DNA of 64,000 nt from positions 89,208 to 153,207 of the forward strand of contig NHFP02000010.1 in NCBI GenBank assembly GCA_002172485.2. The letters run 5' to 3'. Origin of the DNA: Crocinitomicaceae bacterium TMED114 (lineage in GTDB: Bacteria; Bacteroidota; Bacteroidia; Flavobacteriales_D; Sanyastnellaceae). Under the pieces are notes generated by a model that saw nothing but the letters and a program-made list of their open reading frames with translations, did not search any database and had not been told where the DNA came from. Below, in pieces: positions 63,905 to 64,000 of the stretch; position 1 is the stretch's first letter; every line of letters begins with the position of its first letter. Position numbers and translations under genes: made by a program.

Positions 63905-64000
63905 TCAACCCGCCACGCGGCGGCGGATGACTTGATTGCCGAAATCCAATCGGACTTCTTCCGGAACATCCAGTCCCGTATCAATGACATGCTGACTGAC
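63905..64000 (-). CDS. 3' end of an unknown minus-strand gene (partial)
   Basis: On the minus strand the frame is open from the window edge to TGA (63907-63905), giving 31 residues that end in RLDFGNQVIRRRVAG. It is stop-to-stop convergent with argS with no gap. The tail is too short to assign a family. Confidence 0.45.
   Translation of the reverse strand, partial: VSQHVIDTGLDVPEEVRLDFGNQVIRRRVAG

Overview
The window is chromosomal DNA from a fairly GC-rich member of the Bacteroidota, most likely a marine Flavobacteriales-type lineage. The evidence is: type IX secretion (T9SS) cargo tails; PorT-like and PorE-like proteins; a Rho factor with a long charged insert; a pfkA-gapA-BadF-kinase operon; DUF1599 and BT_3928-type genes beside folP-cdaA; and an almost complete lack of Shine-Dalgarno sequences. 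Many genes instead carry a TAnnTTYG element (the Bacteroidota -7 promoter element) exactly or nearly 5 nt before the start codon, which suggests leaderless mRNAs. No tRNA, rRNA, CRISPR array, insertion sequence or prophage was recognised.

Layout. 1-3.3 kb: end of rpsP, rimM, a PIN-PhoH ATPase and a secreted lamin-tail protein. 3.3-6.9 kb (minus): pfkA, gapA, a BadF-type sugar kinase and a beta-phosphoglucomutase-like HAD enzyme, one sugar-phosphate/glycolysis operon. 6.9-9.2 kb: a Nudix-type regulator with a palindrome over its promoter and a secreted sugar dehydrogenase. 9.2-14.8 kb: PorE-like protein, phosphodiesterase, rho, DUF4199 protein and PorT. 14.8-23.5 kb: prmA and tpiA, recQ, an rRNA methyltransferase, pdxH, an unusual thiol dioxygenase-methyltransferase fusion, a small unknown protein and PhoD. 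23.5-32.6 kb (minus): three consecutive large T9SS cargo proteins with about 20 cysteine-rich CNY repeats and a recurring undescribed module. 32.6-33.6 kb: a scar holding a frameshifted T9SS tail and a broken GH13 alpha-amylase fragment, head to head.

33.6-42.5 kb: thioesterase, HU, trmH, MATE exporter, fmt, a single-chain MutA-MutB-like methylmalonyl-CoA mutase, CsaA, GmhB-like phosphatase and class IV aminotransferase. 42.5-51 kb: orphan peptide-type permease, BT_3928 protein and DUF1599 protein (minus); folP and cdaA (plus); an LVIVD-repeat T9SS protein, an antitoxin-like protein and a dipeptidyl peptidase III lipoprotein (minus). 51-60 kb (plus): LptF/G, two glycosyltransferases, a 2OG oxygenase, a YeeE/YedE pair, HtrA, a Lon-N-type protein and a lipoprotein. 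60-63.9 kb: an arginine-related cluster of amidinotransferase, CtlX and argS, then the tail of an unknown minus-strand gene.

Much of the window is core housekeeping (translation, glycolysis, folate, c-di-AMP, envelope). The accessory and most novel content is the T9SS cargo block with its decayed edge, the two gene fusions, and the genome-wide-looking start-codon-proximal promoter pattern.
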